From NCBI RefSeq assembly GCF_030846195.1, contig NZ_JAVCWH010000010.1, positions 17,138 to 81,137 on the forward strand: DNA of 64,000 nt, given 5' to 3'. The stretch comes from Paracoccus yibinensis. Lineage in GTDB: Bacteria > Pseudomonadota > Alphaproteobacteria > Rhodobacterales > Rhodobacteraceae. The notes beneath the pieces were generated by a model. That model was not told where the DNA came from, searched no databases, and saw only the letters and a list, made by a program, of their open reading frames with translations. The position numbers and the translations under genes were made by a program. Below are positions 1-8,683 of the stretch, in pieces (position 1 is the first letter of the stretch; each line of letters starts with the position of its first letter).

Positions 1-506
1 AGCTTGCTCAGCAGATGGAAGAGCAGCGCCCCACCCGAGGCACTGAAGGGCAGGTATCCCAGCTCATCAAGGATCACGAGATCGAGGCGGGTCAGGCTGT
101 CGGCAATCTGCCCGGCCTTTCCCTTGGCCTTTTCCTGTTCCAGGGCATTGACCAGTTCGATGGTGGAGAAGAAGCGGACCTTGCGGCGGTGATGCTCGAT
201 GGCCTGGACGCCGAGGGCGGTTGCGATGTGGGTCTTCCCCGTGCCCGGGCCGCCGATCAGGACGATGTTCTGGGCCCCGTCCATGAACTCGCAGCGGTGG
301 AGTTGCCGGACTGTGGCTTCGTTGATCTCGCTGGCTGAGAAGTCGAAGCCCGAGAGGTCCTTGTAGGCGGGGAAGCGTGCGGCCTTCATGTGATAGGCGA
401 TGGAGCGGACCTCGCGCTCGGCCAGGTCGGCTTCATCAGGTGCCTTGCCGCAAGTGGGGCATCCAACCGCCAGGGCCGGATGTTGATGCGCGGTGAAGTT
501 GGGCAT
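1..506 (-). pseudogene. istB: IS21-family IstB-like ATPase, C-terminus beyond window edge; no IstA partner
   Basis: Reading leftwards from an ATG at 506, the frame stays open to the window edge (168 codons). It contains a P-loop GGPGTGKTH at about residues 84-92 and the IstB signature LDELGYLPFSASGG near residues 148-161. IstB is the AAA+ helper of IS21-type transposition and binds ATP and target DNA. A good ribosome binding site (GGGAGG) precedes the ATG. The first 30 residues, with CPTCG, do not look like the usual IstB N-terminus. IstA should lie upstream, at higher coordinates, but a DUF1173 gene is there instead. I therefore read this as a recombined remnant or an orphan helper. The 3' end is outside the window, so its true state is unknown. 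Confidence 0.7.
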
Positions 507-863
507 GGACGTGTCCTCCCTATGTCATGGAGATGGCGTGCAGCAATGGTATGAGGCCTGCTGCCGAGGGCTTTGCCGCAACAACGGAGGGCTTCGGCGC
601 AAGGCCACGCCTGGAACCGGTCCCGGTCGTCGCCCGGATTACCGTCCGAGGAAGCGCTGCGGCCTGTTTCTAGCATCATGGCCAAGAGTCTGCGCCTGGG
701 CTCCCGGCAGGTCCAATGACAAATCGGAATCAATCCGCCAGCAGGGATTCGTCTCGCTGATGAGTAACGCAGGCTGCTTGGCCTGCAGGCCGTTCGACAC
801 GCGACAGAACTACCCGGCCACCAAGCAGGCGGAGCGTGATCAATGTTTGCCCAAGGGCGTGGA
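507..863. other. Gap between IstB remnant and DUF1173 gene
   Basis: This 357-bp stretch holds no reading frame that I can tie to a family. It separates the 3' end of the DUF1173 gene from the ribosome binding site of the IstB fragment, and it is where istA would be expected. It may be degenerate insertion-sequence DNA. I see no clear terminal inverted repeat. Confidence 0.4.
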
Positions 864-2081
864 TCAGATCCGTGTGCCATGGTCCACGCGCCGCGGGAGC
901 TCCGGCATGTCGAAAACCCCCGCCGGCCAGTGCCAGGCCGGATAAAGACCCTCTGCCGCGATCCGGCGCAGATCCTCCTCCCGATCCGCCGACATGTCCG
1001 GTGCCGGCACATAGAGCGCGATCGGTCCGTCGCCATCGAGCAGAACGGCGGTGGCAATGGGCGCATCCGCCGGCAGGTTGTAGGGCAGGCAGCGGACAAA
1101 ATCCCGCTCGGCGAGGGCTTCGAGCAGCGCATGATCCCGCTCGCCCGCAAAGGGGATCCACCGGCCATCGACCGCCATCAGGGCAATCTCCCGGATCTCG
1201 GCATAACTGCCTTTCAGGGCAAAGGTCGCGATGGCCATCAGGTGACTGTTTGGCGTGGCCTCGACGAGCCGCACCTTTCGGGCGGCAGCTCTGTCGAACC
1301 GCTTGGCCGTGGCGCTGTCGACGAAAACGGAAAAGTCCGGCAGATGCTTGAAGCGGAGCTTGCGGCCGTATTGCGCGGGCTCCTGACCCTTGAGCTCGGC
1401 CACCAGCAGGCCAAGCCCCGTGGGCTTGCCCGCCACAGGCTGCAGCCTGTGGAGAAAGCGCCGCCGTTCGCTTGCCAGGCGCTCCTTGTCCTCTAGGACG
1501 TAGGGAGGCGGAACAAAGAGGATGTCCGACAGCGGCCCAGACCGGGTCCGGGCCCGGGCCGCCGCAAGGCAGAGCTCGCGGTGCACGATCCACCAGCTGC
1601 GCCGCCCGTAAGCCTTGCGCCATGTCGTCAGTCCCGCAGCGTCCCAAAGATAGTGCAAAAGCGCAAGAAGGCGCAGCCTGCGCGGGCTGGCGGTCACCGA
1701 CACGGTATCCGCTTCACTCTCTTCGCTCGACGACGACGGCCTGCTGCCGCGCAGGGACAGCGAAAAGCCGAGCCTGAGCATCGTATCGCCTGCCTCGTCC
1801 GTGACGATGGCCTGCCCGGAGAGTGGCCCAAGCCCCGAGAGCTCCGGGGGTGGATCGAAGGACGGGCAGGCAAGGTCATGCGTATGTCCGGTGCCGGGCA
1901 TGCGCTTGAGGTGAAACACACCATTGATCAGGGCCACATACATGGGCGGCTCGGCCTCGCAGCACTGGCACAGCGGCCTGGCATGACCGTCATGCGCCCG
2001 GGCGAGGATCCCTTGCAGCTCGGGCGCATCGTCGCAAAAGCGGACATGCCCCAGCCGGTAGCATCTGCCCTCAGCGCTCAT
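864..2081 (-). CDS. DUF1173 family protein
   Basis: A protein of 405 residues that matches the pattern of DUF1173 proteins, which occur on alphaproteobacterial and other proteobacterial conjugative elements and have no assigned biochemical role. The N-terminal part has a Cys-rich segment (PLCQCCEAEPPMYVAL, near residue 37) followed by a GHTHDLACPSFD motif, compatible with metal binding. The ATG at 2081 is preceded by GGGAGG, and its first 11 bases overlap the 3' end of the thermonuclease gene, so translation is probably coupled. It belongs to the repC-like/secreted protein/thermonuclease/DUF1173 minus-strand operon. Family assignment is by recall of the sequence pattern; function is unknown. 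Confidence 0.75.
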   Translation of the reverse strand: MSAEGRCYRLGHVRFCDDAPELQGILARAHDGHARPLCQCCEAEPPMYVALINGVFHLKRMPGTGHTHDLACPSFDPPPELSGLGPLSGQAIVTDEAGDTMLRLGFSLSLRGSRPSSSSEESEADTVSVTASPRRLRLLALLHYLWDAAGLTTWRKAYGRRSWWIVHRELCLAAARARTRSGPLSDILFVPPPYVLEDKERLASERRRFLHRLQPVAGKPTGLGLLVAELKGQEPAQYGRKLRFKHLPDFSVFVDSATAKRFDRAAARKVRLVEATPNSHLMAIATFALKGSYAEIREIALMAVDGRWIPFAGERDHALLEALAERDFVRCLPYNLPADAPIATAVLLDGDGPIALYVPAPDMSADREEDLRRIAAEGLYPAWHWPAGVFDMPELPRRVDHGTRI

Positions 2082-2601
2082 CGTCCGCTCCCTCCCGGTG
2101 CGGCCGGTCCCCTGCCCTGCGCCAGTCCGCCGGCCGCATGAAGCTGCCGCGCCACATGCCTGCCCCCCTGGCCTCCGCCTCACGCGCGGCCGCCCTGTAC
2201 CGGCCCTGCTCATCGCCCGCGGGAATGGCCCATCCCTCGCGGACCAGCCACGCGGCCAGATCGGTGCCGCCTGTGGAGCAGCGTGCCAGATCGCGGCCGT
2301 AGCGGTCCGGACCCGCGACATGGCAGGATACCGGCTGCCGAGCGATGCGCGCCGCTAGGGCTTGTCTGGCAGCCCCGCCGCAGGGCCATGTCTCCCCGGC
2401 GGCGTCATAGCAGGTCTGGTCCCGTTCGGGGGCGTCTATGCCGAGGATGCGGATCCGCCACCCGCCGATAACAAGCGTGTCGCCATCGATCACCCGCGCA
2501 GGGCCTGTCACACGAGTCGCAGGGGTCATTTGCTCCTGCCCAGCCAGCACGAGCATTGCCGCCACGAGGACAAGCAGGGCGAGCCAAGCCGCTTTGCTCA
2601 T
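2071..2601 (-). CDS. Secreted thermonuclease-like (SNase) protein
   Basis: A staphylococcal-nuclease fold protein of 176 residues with an N-terminal hydrophobic signal or anchor segment (residues 4-20). The SNase motifs are visible: RVIDGDTL near residue 37, ILGIDAPERD near residue 52, and DRYGRDLA near residue 99, supplying the usual Asp and Arg residues. The fold hydrolyses nucleic acid phosphodiesters with calcium, and this copy should act in the periplasm or outside the cell. SNase proteins are frequent on conjugative elements, where they may process DNA or RNA. GGGAGG precedes the ATG. The start overlaps the TGA of the upstream small gene and the end overlaps the DUF1173 start, showing tight operon packing. 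Confidence 0.85.
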   Translation of the reverse strand: MSKAAWLALLVLVAAMLVLAGQEQMTPATRVTGPARVIDGDTLVIGGWRIRILGIDAPERDQTCYDAAGETWPCGGAARQALAARIARQPVSCHVAGPDRYGRDLARCSTGGTDLAAWLVREGWAIPAGDEQGRYRAAAREAEARGAGMWRGSFMRPADWRRAGDRPHREGADDER

Positions 2602-2945
2602 TTCGGCCTCCCGTCTGACGGCGGCTGCGGATCGACCCCGAGACGCGCCCGGAGGTCAAGCGCTGTCGCACGCTGCACGAAGGTCTCGCGCGCGGCGGAA
2701 ACGGCGCGGCCCCGCGCGAGGCTATCCTGCCATGCCTGATCCAGGCACTGGAAATGCTGGGTTAGTGCCGAGAAGTACCGCTCGAAATCAGCCGCCACCA
2801 GATCGACATAGGCTTCGATATCCGCGTCTCGCTCCGGAACCCAGGGCTCCTCGGGTGGAACGCAGACCGGAGCCTGCGCCTTTGCGGCAGGAGTGATCAA
2901 AAGCATCGACAGCAGGGCGGCGGTGATGAAGCGATGATGCGTCAC
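2598..2945 (-). CDS. Small secreted hypothetical protein
   Basis: A protein of 115 residues with a clear signal peptide (residues 1-23, ending AKAQA). The mature part is rich in acidic and aromatic residues and has two cysteines (PVCVPPEEP and HFQCLDQ). I do not recognise a family. The start is a GTG that overlaps the RepC-like stop codon (GTGA), and its own stop overlaps the thermonuclease ATG. Its expression therefore looks coupled to both neighbours. Export together with a secreted nuclease suggests a periplasmic role in conjugation, but that is inference only. Confidence 0.65.
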   Translation of the reverse strand: MTHHRFITAALLSMLLITPAAKAQAPVCVPPEEPWVPERDADIEAYVDLVAADFERYFSALTQHFQCLDQAWQDSLARGRAVSAARETFVQRATALDLRARLGVDPQPPSDGRPK

Positions 2946-4189
2946 AACGCCTCCTCCCGGCGCCGGCGTTCGCTGAGGCCGATCAGACTGCCCATCATGT
3001 TCAGGTGACCCTGCAGCCAGGCCCGCGTCATGCCCCGCAGATAGCCGCCGGGGCTGATGATCGGCGCCACGGGATCGTCTCGGCGCGCGTCAAGGATCAG
3101 CATGGCCACCGTTGCGCCGTCCTCGCCCATGGCCGTGCAGGCATCGGACCAGGCGGAGGAGTGAATGCTCAGTTCCAGCACACGCCGCTCCGCCGTCCAG
3201 ATGAAGTCATGAAACCTCAGGCGCTCGGGATCCGCCCGCCCGGACAGGTAGAACTGCATCTCGGGTGAGGCGAGACGGAACAAGCGCTCCGGGCCGAGCT
3301 TGGTAAGCCATTCGCGTCCGGCAGCGTTCGTTCCACTCTTACGTGCGTCCGCGGCGTCTGGTCTGCCGCTCACCCGCGTCAGGCGAGAAGGTTGGGCGAA
3401 CGCCGGCTCAGCCATAGGCAGTCTGTCCTCGGCGCGGGCATCACAAGACAAGGAAAAATCTTCGCTTGTATCTTGTAGATGGGACCGCTCGTTTTCGAGC
3501 GGTTGATCGACTGATTTCTGGAGCGCTTCGAGCAGGTCGAGGGCGGCTCGCGTCAGGGTATCCGCTTCCCTCTCATGCGCGGCAAGCGCATCCAGCGTCA
3601 TGGCATGCAGCCGGTTGGCGCGAGGCCAGGCAGCCCAGGCATCCTCCATGGCTTGGACACGGGCATCCTGAGAGGCAACGTCGCGGAGCTGCTCCAGAGC
3701 CCGGCGGAGACAGCGCCAATGAGTACTGCGTTGACCCCGAAGATAGATGGCCTTGTGCCGTGCTGTGGTCAGCTGCGCATCGAGAGCAAGCAAATCGGAA
3801 AACCGGTCAATGACACCACTGAAGAACAATCCGGTTCCGGCGTGGCGGGATCGGCTGCCATTTGCGGCTGTCCTTCGCTCGAGAAGCCCTGCCTGTTCGA
3901 GCCGTGCCGTGTGCGCGCGCAACCGTGCCTCGGAGAGAGCAAGCATCTTTGCCAGTTCGGACGCAGCAGCATAAACGCTTGGCTCTCGGTCGGGCTCTAC
4001 CCAATCTGTCGGCCGGGTCATGGCAGCCAGCCGGGTCCACGTATGGGCCGCTGCCCGGCCAATGCCGAGATGCGGGGCGACCCGCTCCACAAGGTGAATG
4101 AAAGCGTCGCGCTGCCATCCAAATGGCAGGATTGGGTAGGCTGGGAGATCGCGATGGGGATGGGCCTTTGCTGTGAACGTTCGTGCCAT
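2942..4189 (-). CDS. repC: RepC-like plasmid replication protein
   Basis: A protein of 415 residues resembling the RepC replication initiators of alphaproteobacterial repABC plasmids. The N-terminal half has a predicted winged-helix region (YAAASELAKMLALSEARLRA, about residues 74-93) followed by LEQAGLLERRT. The C-terminal part has PGGYLRGMTRAWLQGHLN, the typical RepC tail. The ATG at 4189 has GAGGAG close upstream; an upstream in-frame start at 4228 is less well supported. No repA or repB lies beside it, so it is either a stand-alone initiator of an integrative element or the partition genes lie elsewhere. It heads the 4189-864 operon. Confidence 0.7.
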   Translation of the reverse strand: MARTFTAKAHPHRDLPAYPILPFGWQRDAFIHLVERVAPHLGIGRAAAHTWTRLAAMTRPTDWVEPDREPSVYAAASELAKMLALSEARLRAHTARLEQAGLLERRTAANGSRSRHAGTGLFFSGVIDRFSDLLALDAQLTTARHKAIYLRGQRSTHWRCLRRALEQLRDVASQDARVQAMEDAWAAWPRANRLHAMTLDALAAHEREADTLTRAALDLLEALQKSVDQPLENERSHLQDTSEDFSLSCDARAEDRLPMAEPAFAQPSRLTRVSGRPDAADARKSGTNAAGREWLTKLGPERLFRLASPEMQFYLSGRADPERLRFHDFIWTAERRVLELSIHSSAWSDACTAMGEDGATVAMLILDARRDDPVAPIISPGGYLRGMTRAWLQGHLNMMGSLIGLSERRRREEAL

Positions 4190-4313
4190 TTGCTCCTCGG
4201 GAACTGGGAGCACGGGAGCCGCAGCCAAAACGCATTCGTTCGCACGGATGCGTTTTCACGCTTGATTTTTGGGACGGATTCAATCACGATCGCTCCTAAC
4301 AAGTAGAGCTGAT

Positions 4314-4376
4314 ACAGGTCTGCAAACCTGTGTTATCGAACCTCCCCTCGTGCGGACCCCGCGCGGGGGTTTTCTA
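4314..4376. promoter_or_regulatory. Inverted repeat and GC-rich hairpin between divergent modules
   Basis: ACAGGT(CTGCAA)ACCTGT at 4314-4331 is a perfect 6-bp inverted repeat that could bind a repressor of the RepC-like operon. About 25 bases further on, CCCCGCGCGGGG followed by a T-rich run ending near 4376 resembles a short intrinsic terminator on the plus strand. Neither has been tested. The 260 bp between the RepC-like gene and the next gene otherwise hold no coding sequence that I can support. Confidence 0.35.
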
Positions 4377-4449
4377 TGTCTCAGTGATCGTTTGTATGAC
4401 CTCGTTGTCCCTTCTCATTGTCGTGGCATGCTCCACGGCGATACAGGCA

Positions 4450-5022
4450 TCAGTAGCTGACCCACTCCGTGGAGTATGCACCGGTGTGATCCCGCATGCG
4501 CAGCACGACGGCCCGAAAGCTTGGACCGTACTCATTTAGCAGCGTGCTCCCGGTTCTGGCCCGAACTGCGGGGTCCAGCCATGCAGGCCAGTCCTCCTCG
4601 TCAACGCTTTGCCGCACAAGGCGACCAGACGCATCGTAGGTGCCTCGTACGGTCGTCAGAACCATGTCCCGGCCTCCACTGCCACTCGTCACGTGCTTGG
4701 CAAGGTGCCAGACCTCGATCGCGTCACGATATGCTGCGATCTCCGGCGGCAAGGTTCCCTCGCCTCCAACCGGCAGGCCGGGACTGATCCCCAGGGGACA
4801 TCGCCAGAGTTGCAACGGCGGCTCGACAGGCCAGGGGGTGATGCGACGTATGACCTCGGCTTTGGCCGCCGAGCATTCGGCCGATGCCGGAAAGCCGCCA
4901 GCCATGCAGAGCAAGATGGCGCAATCGATGGGATAGGCGAGGGCAGAAGAGGGCATGAGCGCCGGGACTGCGATGATCAGCCCGCCCGTGACGATGTCGC
5001 GTATCCTGCGCCAGCCAGCCAT
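4450..5022 (-). CDS. Secreted conjugation-associated hypothetical protein
   Basis: A protein of 190 residues with a signal-like hydrophobic segment (residues 10-29, ending SSALA). The mature part begins YPIDCAILLCMAGGFP and continues with ITPWPVEPPLQLWRCP. This Cys-containing block is familiar from small exported proteins encoded next to type IV secretion loci in Rhodobacterales, loosely like TrbM/KikA proteins. Paired cysteines suggest a disulfide-bonded periplasmic protein. I chose the ATG at 5022, with AGGTG upstream, over the ATG at 5043, which lacks a well-spaced binding site. Role inferred from context only. Confidence 0.6.
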   Translation of the reverse strand: MAGWRRIRDIVTGGLIIAVPALMPSSALAYPIDCAILLCMAGGFPASAECSAAKAEVIRRITPWPVEPPLQLWRCPLGISPGLPVGGEGTLPPEIAAYRDAIEVWHLAKHVTSGSGGRDMVLTTVRGTYDASGRLVRQSVDEEDWPAWLDPAVRARTGSTLLNEYGPSFRAVVLRMRDHTGAYSTEWVSY

Positions 5023-5060
5023 GTCATTACACCTATCTGCCATGCAGATCGGTATTATGA

Positions 5061-5270
5061 TTACTCCACCTGTGCTTGCGTAGCAACCGGCGATTGCGAG
5101 TACGTCCGCGGGCGGATGGCCCTCGATGGATCGAAGAAGAAGTTTTCGGGAACAGAAATCTGGGAAAACTCACCCGTGTTCCAGCGATAAAGCGCACGGG
5201 TTGTCTGACCCTCGACAACCGTTTTCGTGAGGACCGCTTCCCGTTTTGTCGTCTGATCCTGATGCATCAT
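5061..5270 (-). CDS. Small hypothetical protein, 69 aa
   Basis: A short frame with a strong ribosome binding site (GGAGGG) 7 bases before the ATG. The product is hydrophilic with an aromatic centre (ALYRWNTGEF) and no membrane segment. It lies 38 bp upstream of the secreted gene 4450-5022 on the same strand, so the two probably form a small operon. I recognise no family. Its position next to the RepC and conjugation genes suggests an element-encoded accessory or regulatory role. Confidence 0.5.
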   Translation of the reverse strand: MMHQDQTTKREAVLTKTVVEGQTTRALYRWNTGEFSQISVPENFFFDPSRAIRPRTYSQSPVATQAQVE

Positions 5271-5434
5271 CTATCCCTCCACACAGTGGGCAATCTCTCG
5301 GCCCGCAAAAGAGGGGCTTGTGTCAGGTCTCGTTCACGCTCGAACTGACAAAACCCTTTCTGCACCCCCGGTAGCTGTGCTTCCATAAGGAAAGAAGTCA
5401 CGAGAGGATACGAAGCCAGGCGAAACGAAACGAA

Positions 5435-7099
5435 ATGGAACCCGCCAGTCCGCTGACAAAGAACAGTAAGTTTTTTCTGCCACCCCCGAAGGACGGGAGT
5501 GACTTCAAGGAGCTCTTCGCCCGAATAGCTGCCACAGGTGCGGGTCGGCCAGCGGACAAAGATGGGTTTCCCGGTGGCCCATGGACGCCCGAACTTCTTG
5601 CAGAAGCAATTTCTCAGATCGAGGGCAATCGAGCCGGGGTGGATCTGAGAACGGTGCAGCTTTGGTTTCAGGAGAACGACAGGGGCATCAGCCCTACCAA
5701 CATTCGGTGGCTCGCGAGAGTTTTAGGTTGTGATGATCCGGTCGCGACCGGTGATTGGCAGGTGGAACTCAGCACGGCACAATCACGGCTGACAGCCAAG
5801 AGACGGAAGCAGACCGGCGCAGAAGAACCCGGTGCGTTGGAGAACACAGATGTGGCCCCACCTGCGTTTTCCCGCAACGAGGCAGCCCTGCCGCCAGAGA
5901 CATCAAGCGAGAACACCCCTGCTGGATCGTCTCGGCGCTTCAGTCTGGCAAGTCGATCCGAGGCACTCTTCAGTCGCCGATCCTTGCTGGATTTGCCGGC
6001 ATCGGTGTTCGCGGGCGCCGTGGCACTGGGCTTCATGTCGTACGTTGTCGACATCCACAGCGTTTTCTATGCCCATCCGAACGAAGCGACCAAGCAGGTG
6101 GGGTTTTTGTGGGCGCCGAATTGGACAATTCTCTTCCTGGTGATCCTTCCCCTGTATCTCATGTTCGCGGGTGAATTAATCGCCTACTGGAAAGAAGAAG
6201 GGCGCGTGAAGTTTACGCGGGGACGAAAAGACCAGTGTACCCGTGACTGGATACGCCGCGTTGAAGATTATTCATATCCATACTGGGCAAGTCTTCTTGT
6301 CTGTTTGCCCATTGCCTCTGTAGCGCAATGGATCAATGAGTGCTTGGTCCCACTGCTGACGAGCGATCCAGGCAACTTCGGTGTAGACTGGGGCCGTATA
6401 GCAATTTTCCATCCAGACGTTATCTCGGTGCCGGAAGCCGTCGTATTCACAGGCGCGGCGTACCTCTATATGGGTATCTGCTTCTTTATATTTTTTGCGG
6501 GTTTAATTTTACTTTTTACGCTGGCTGATGACCTGTCAAAGATCGGACAAGCACCAGAACTCTGGTCCTATGCAGAGCGCCGGAAAGAGATCATTGAAGC
6601 CTCTTTCAAAGTAATGCTCGGAATATTCCGTTGTACCATTTTGGGGCTCCTTATTGCGATCTGCATGAGGCTTCAAAACATGTTCATGCTATCGCGGGCA
6701 GAAACGATCGTGTCGTGGTTAGTTGACGACTTGATGACGGTCTTGAGCGGACGACAGGTAATCCTTGATCGCCTGCCTTATAGTCGACCCACGCTTTACA
6801 GCAGCCTTCTTGTCGTCCTGACGACGTGTACGGTCTTCCTGTATGGTGCTGCTCGGGTTCGCCGGATGTGTGCACAAGCAAAAGCGAAAAATGCTGCTGA
6901 GGAGCCACGTGAAAAGCGGCTAGTCGATTACTCCGGTCAGTCTAGTCTGCCGTGGGGGATGATGTTTGGGGTCGTGGGGTTACTCGTGGCCAACTACCTG
7001 CTCATTGGTGTCTTTGCGGGCTTCTCCGTTTTGCTAAGCCTCGGCGGGCTGCTCGCGATATACAGTTTGATCGATCCCGGCTTCCGGTGTGCAAGGTGA
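5435..7099 (+). CDS. RcgA-like putative transporter / multi-pass membrane protein
   Basis: A protein of 554 residues. The N-terminal 110 residues are a soluble helical domain with VDLRTVQLWFQENDRGISPTNIRWLAR, which looks like a DNA-binding or HTH-like helix set. The rest contains several hydrophobic segments, for example around residues 190-215, 230-250, 285-305, 345-370, 405-420 and 510-545. The pattern matches what I recall as the 'RcgA family putative transporter' of Rhodobacterales. It is followed, with a GTGA overlap, by an alpha/beta hydrolase that matches the RcgR pattern. Base composition is visibly lower in G+C than the neighbouring conjugation genes (20 of 60 bases G/C at 6481-6540), which suggests separate acquisition. 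Transport substrate unknown. Confidence 0.6.
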   Translation: MEPASPLTKNSKFFLPPPKDGSDFKELFARIAATGAGRPADKDGFPGGPWTPELLAEAISQIEGNRAGVDLRTVQLWFQENDRGISPTNIRWLARVLGCDDPVATGDWQVELSTAQSRLTAKRRKQTGAEEPGALENTDVAPPAFSRNEAALPPETSSENTPAGSSRRFSLASRSEALFSRRSLLDLPASVFAGAVALGFMSYVVDIHSVFYAHPNEATKQVGFLWAPNWTILFLVILPLYLMFAGELIAYWKEEGRVKFTRGRKDQCTRDWIRRVEDYSYPYWASLLVCLPIASVAQWINECLVPLLTSDPGNFGVDWGRIAIFHPDVISVPEAVVFTGAAYLYMGICFFIFFAGLILLFTLADDLSKIGQAPELWSYAERRKEIIEASFKVMLGIFRCTILGLLIAICMRLQNMFMLSRAETIVSWLVDDLMTVLSGRQVILDRLPYSRPTLYSSLLVVLTTCTVFLYGAARVRRMCAQAKAKNAAEEPREKRLVDYSGQSSLPWGMMFGVVGLLVANYLLIGVFAGFSVLLSLGGLLAIYSLIDPGFRCAR

Positions 7100-8124
7100 G
7101 CGAGAGGACAATCCAGGTGTTTTACAAGTGGCTTGATCGTTGGGATGAACGGCGCGCGCAGCGCGGAGACGAAGGAAAAAAGGTAACGGACGTCGTCCTT
7201 GCTGCCGAACTGGCCTTTCCGGGAGCGGGCAATGTCGCAAGCATCGCAGATTTTTGTGATCTTGCAGACCGGGCCGTTGCAGATCCTTCGTACTTCGATG
7301 AACCGAGTAGATCCGAGTTATCGTTCGAAGGCAGAAAGGGGTGGATCAGCTTTCCTTCAGACATATCCACAGAGACTGACGAGAATAGTACGGTTTTTGC
7401 TCGAATAACGAAGGGCAGATCTTTTGATCGTGCTTTGGTCGTATTCCATCACTGGAATGCGCGCTCCCGGAATGATCTGCTGGCAAAGTCATTTGCACGG
7501 CAAGGTATCACGGTTGTTGAGATTGCATTACCCTATCACCTGGAGCGCAAGCGTCCGGGCTCCTCACATGCTGACTACATGCTGAGCGCAAATCTCGGCA
7601 GAACGATCCGGTCCGTACGGCAAGGAGTGCTGGATGGCAGGAAACTCATACGGTGGCTCAGGGCTGAAGGCTACAAAGAGATTTCTGTACTTGGAATGAG
7701 TCTAGGGTCTTGGGTCGCTGGACTGATCGCAGCCCATGATCCGACTGTCAGAAAGGCTGCGTTGTTTTTGACGGCGGGAAGCCTTGCCGATATGGTTTGG
7801 ACTGGCCGTGCAACCCAATCGATCCGGGCCAGCTTGGAGCCGGCGATTGAATTACCCGATTTAAACAGGGCTTGGGGCCCAGTAAACCTGGAGAACTACA
7901 CGGATCGGCTTGCTCGGCCAGACTTGGACATTTTGGTTGTTCTGGCCCTGAGAGACAAGGTCGTGTTGCCGGAACTGTCCAAACGGTTTGTCGACCGGCT
8001 GAATGACGCCGGAGCCAAGCTGGATCTCCTGGAAGCAAACTGTGGCCACTATTCCCTATCAATCCCCCCATATGTCATTCTATCCGGACTGAGATTAAGA
8101 GCGTTGCTCCATCGGCGGCCTTGA
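7096..8124 (+). CDS. RcgR-like alpha/beta hydrolase
   Basis: A 342-residue alpha/beta hydrolase. The nucleophile elbow GMSLGSW lies near residues 201-207, a likely acid is in LRDKVVLPE near residue 291, and a catalytic His in CGHYSLS near residue 317. A GTG start at 7096 overlaps the TGA of the preceding gene (GTGA), indicating translational coupling. The family is what I recall as the 'RcgR family putative quorum lactone hydrolase'; hydrolysis of an acyl-homoserine lactone is a name-based expectation, not shown here. Together with the RcgA-like membrane protein it could take up or modify a small signal. Composition is lower in G+C than the flanking genes. Confidence 0.6.
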   Translation: MSERTIQVFYKWLDRWDERRAQRGDEGKKVTDVVLAAELAFPGAGNVASIADFCDLADRAVADPSYFDEPSRSELSFEGRKGWISFPSDISTETDENSTVFARITKGRSFDRALVVFHHWNARSRNDLLAKSFARQGITVVEIALPYHLERKRPGSSHADYMLSANLGRTIRSVRQGVLDGRKLIRWLRAEGYKEISVLGMSLGSWVAGLIAAHDPTVRKAALFLTAGSLADMVWTGRATQSIRASLEPAIELPDLNRAWGPVNLENYTDRLARPDLDILVVLALRDKVVLPELSKRFVDRLNDAGAKLDLLEANCGHYSLSIPPYVILSGLRLRALLHRRP

Positions 8125-8158
8125 ACGGTCTGGAGTTTCCTCTTCTTGTCCAAGTCAC

Positions 8159-8166
8159 TTCCGTCT
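8159..8166. repeat. Left copy of the 8-bp IS66 target-site duplication
   Basis: TTCCGTCT lies directly outside the left terminal repeat and is repeated exactly at 10688-10695. IS66 elements duplicate 8 bp on insertion, so this marks a precise, relatively recent insertion. Confidence 0.95.
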
Positions 8167-8317
8167 GTAAGCGCGACACCGATCCCCTCCTGCCATTGCT
8201 AAGCTGAACCGGCCATTGTCGGCGTGTGTCGGTTTAGGGGTTTGGGATTTGGCAAGAGGCAAAGAAGTGGGCGTCCATTTGGACGGCTCCTGCAATGGTT
8301 CGGTTTCCCGGCTGGAG

Positions 8318-8683
8318 ATGATCGAGGGACCGAGTGGTCGGCGGCAGCGAACAGAGGCGGAGCGGGCGCGGATCGCGGCAGAAAGCCTGATCCCGGGGAT
8401 GCGGGTGGCCGACATCGCCCGCAAACACGGCACGACACGTTGGCAGATTTATAATTGGCGCAACAAGCTGCGGATCGGGCACTTGATGGTGCCCGAGAGC
8501 GTAGCGTCCCTGCCGATGTTTGCGGAACTGGTTGCCGAGAGCGGTGCTGCGCCTGTGCCGCCGCCCCGCGCTCCCTCGGAGGTGGAGATCGTGGTCGGCG
8601 ATGTCGTGATCCGCGCCAGTGCCGGTGCAGATGAAGTCCACTTGACGCGGGCGATCCGCGCGGCTCGGGCAGCAATGTCATGA
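8318..8683 (+). CDS. tnpA: IS66 TnpA (helix-turn-helix accessory protein)
   Basis: A 121-residue protein whose N-terminal half is the IS3/IS66 OrfA-type helix-turn-helix (VADIARKHGTTRWQIYNWRN, about residues 28-47). Its C-terminal half, VEIVVGDVVIRASAGADEVHLTRAIRA, is the standard TnpA tail. The protein is needed for IS66 transposition and probably recognises the ends. An upstream TTG at 8216 also opens this frame, but the ATG at 8318 gives the usual family length. It overlaps tnpB by 4 bases (ATGA). Confidence 0.9.
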   Translation: MIEGPSGRRQRTEAERARIAAESLIPGMRVADIARKHGTTRWQIYNWRNKLRIGHLMVPESVASLPMFAELVAESGAAPVPPPRAPSEVEIVVGDVVIRASAGADEVHLTRAIRAARAAMS

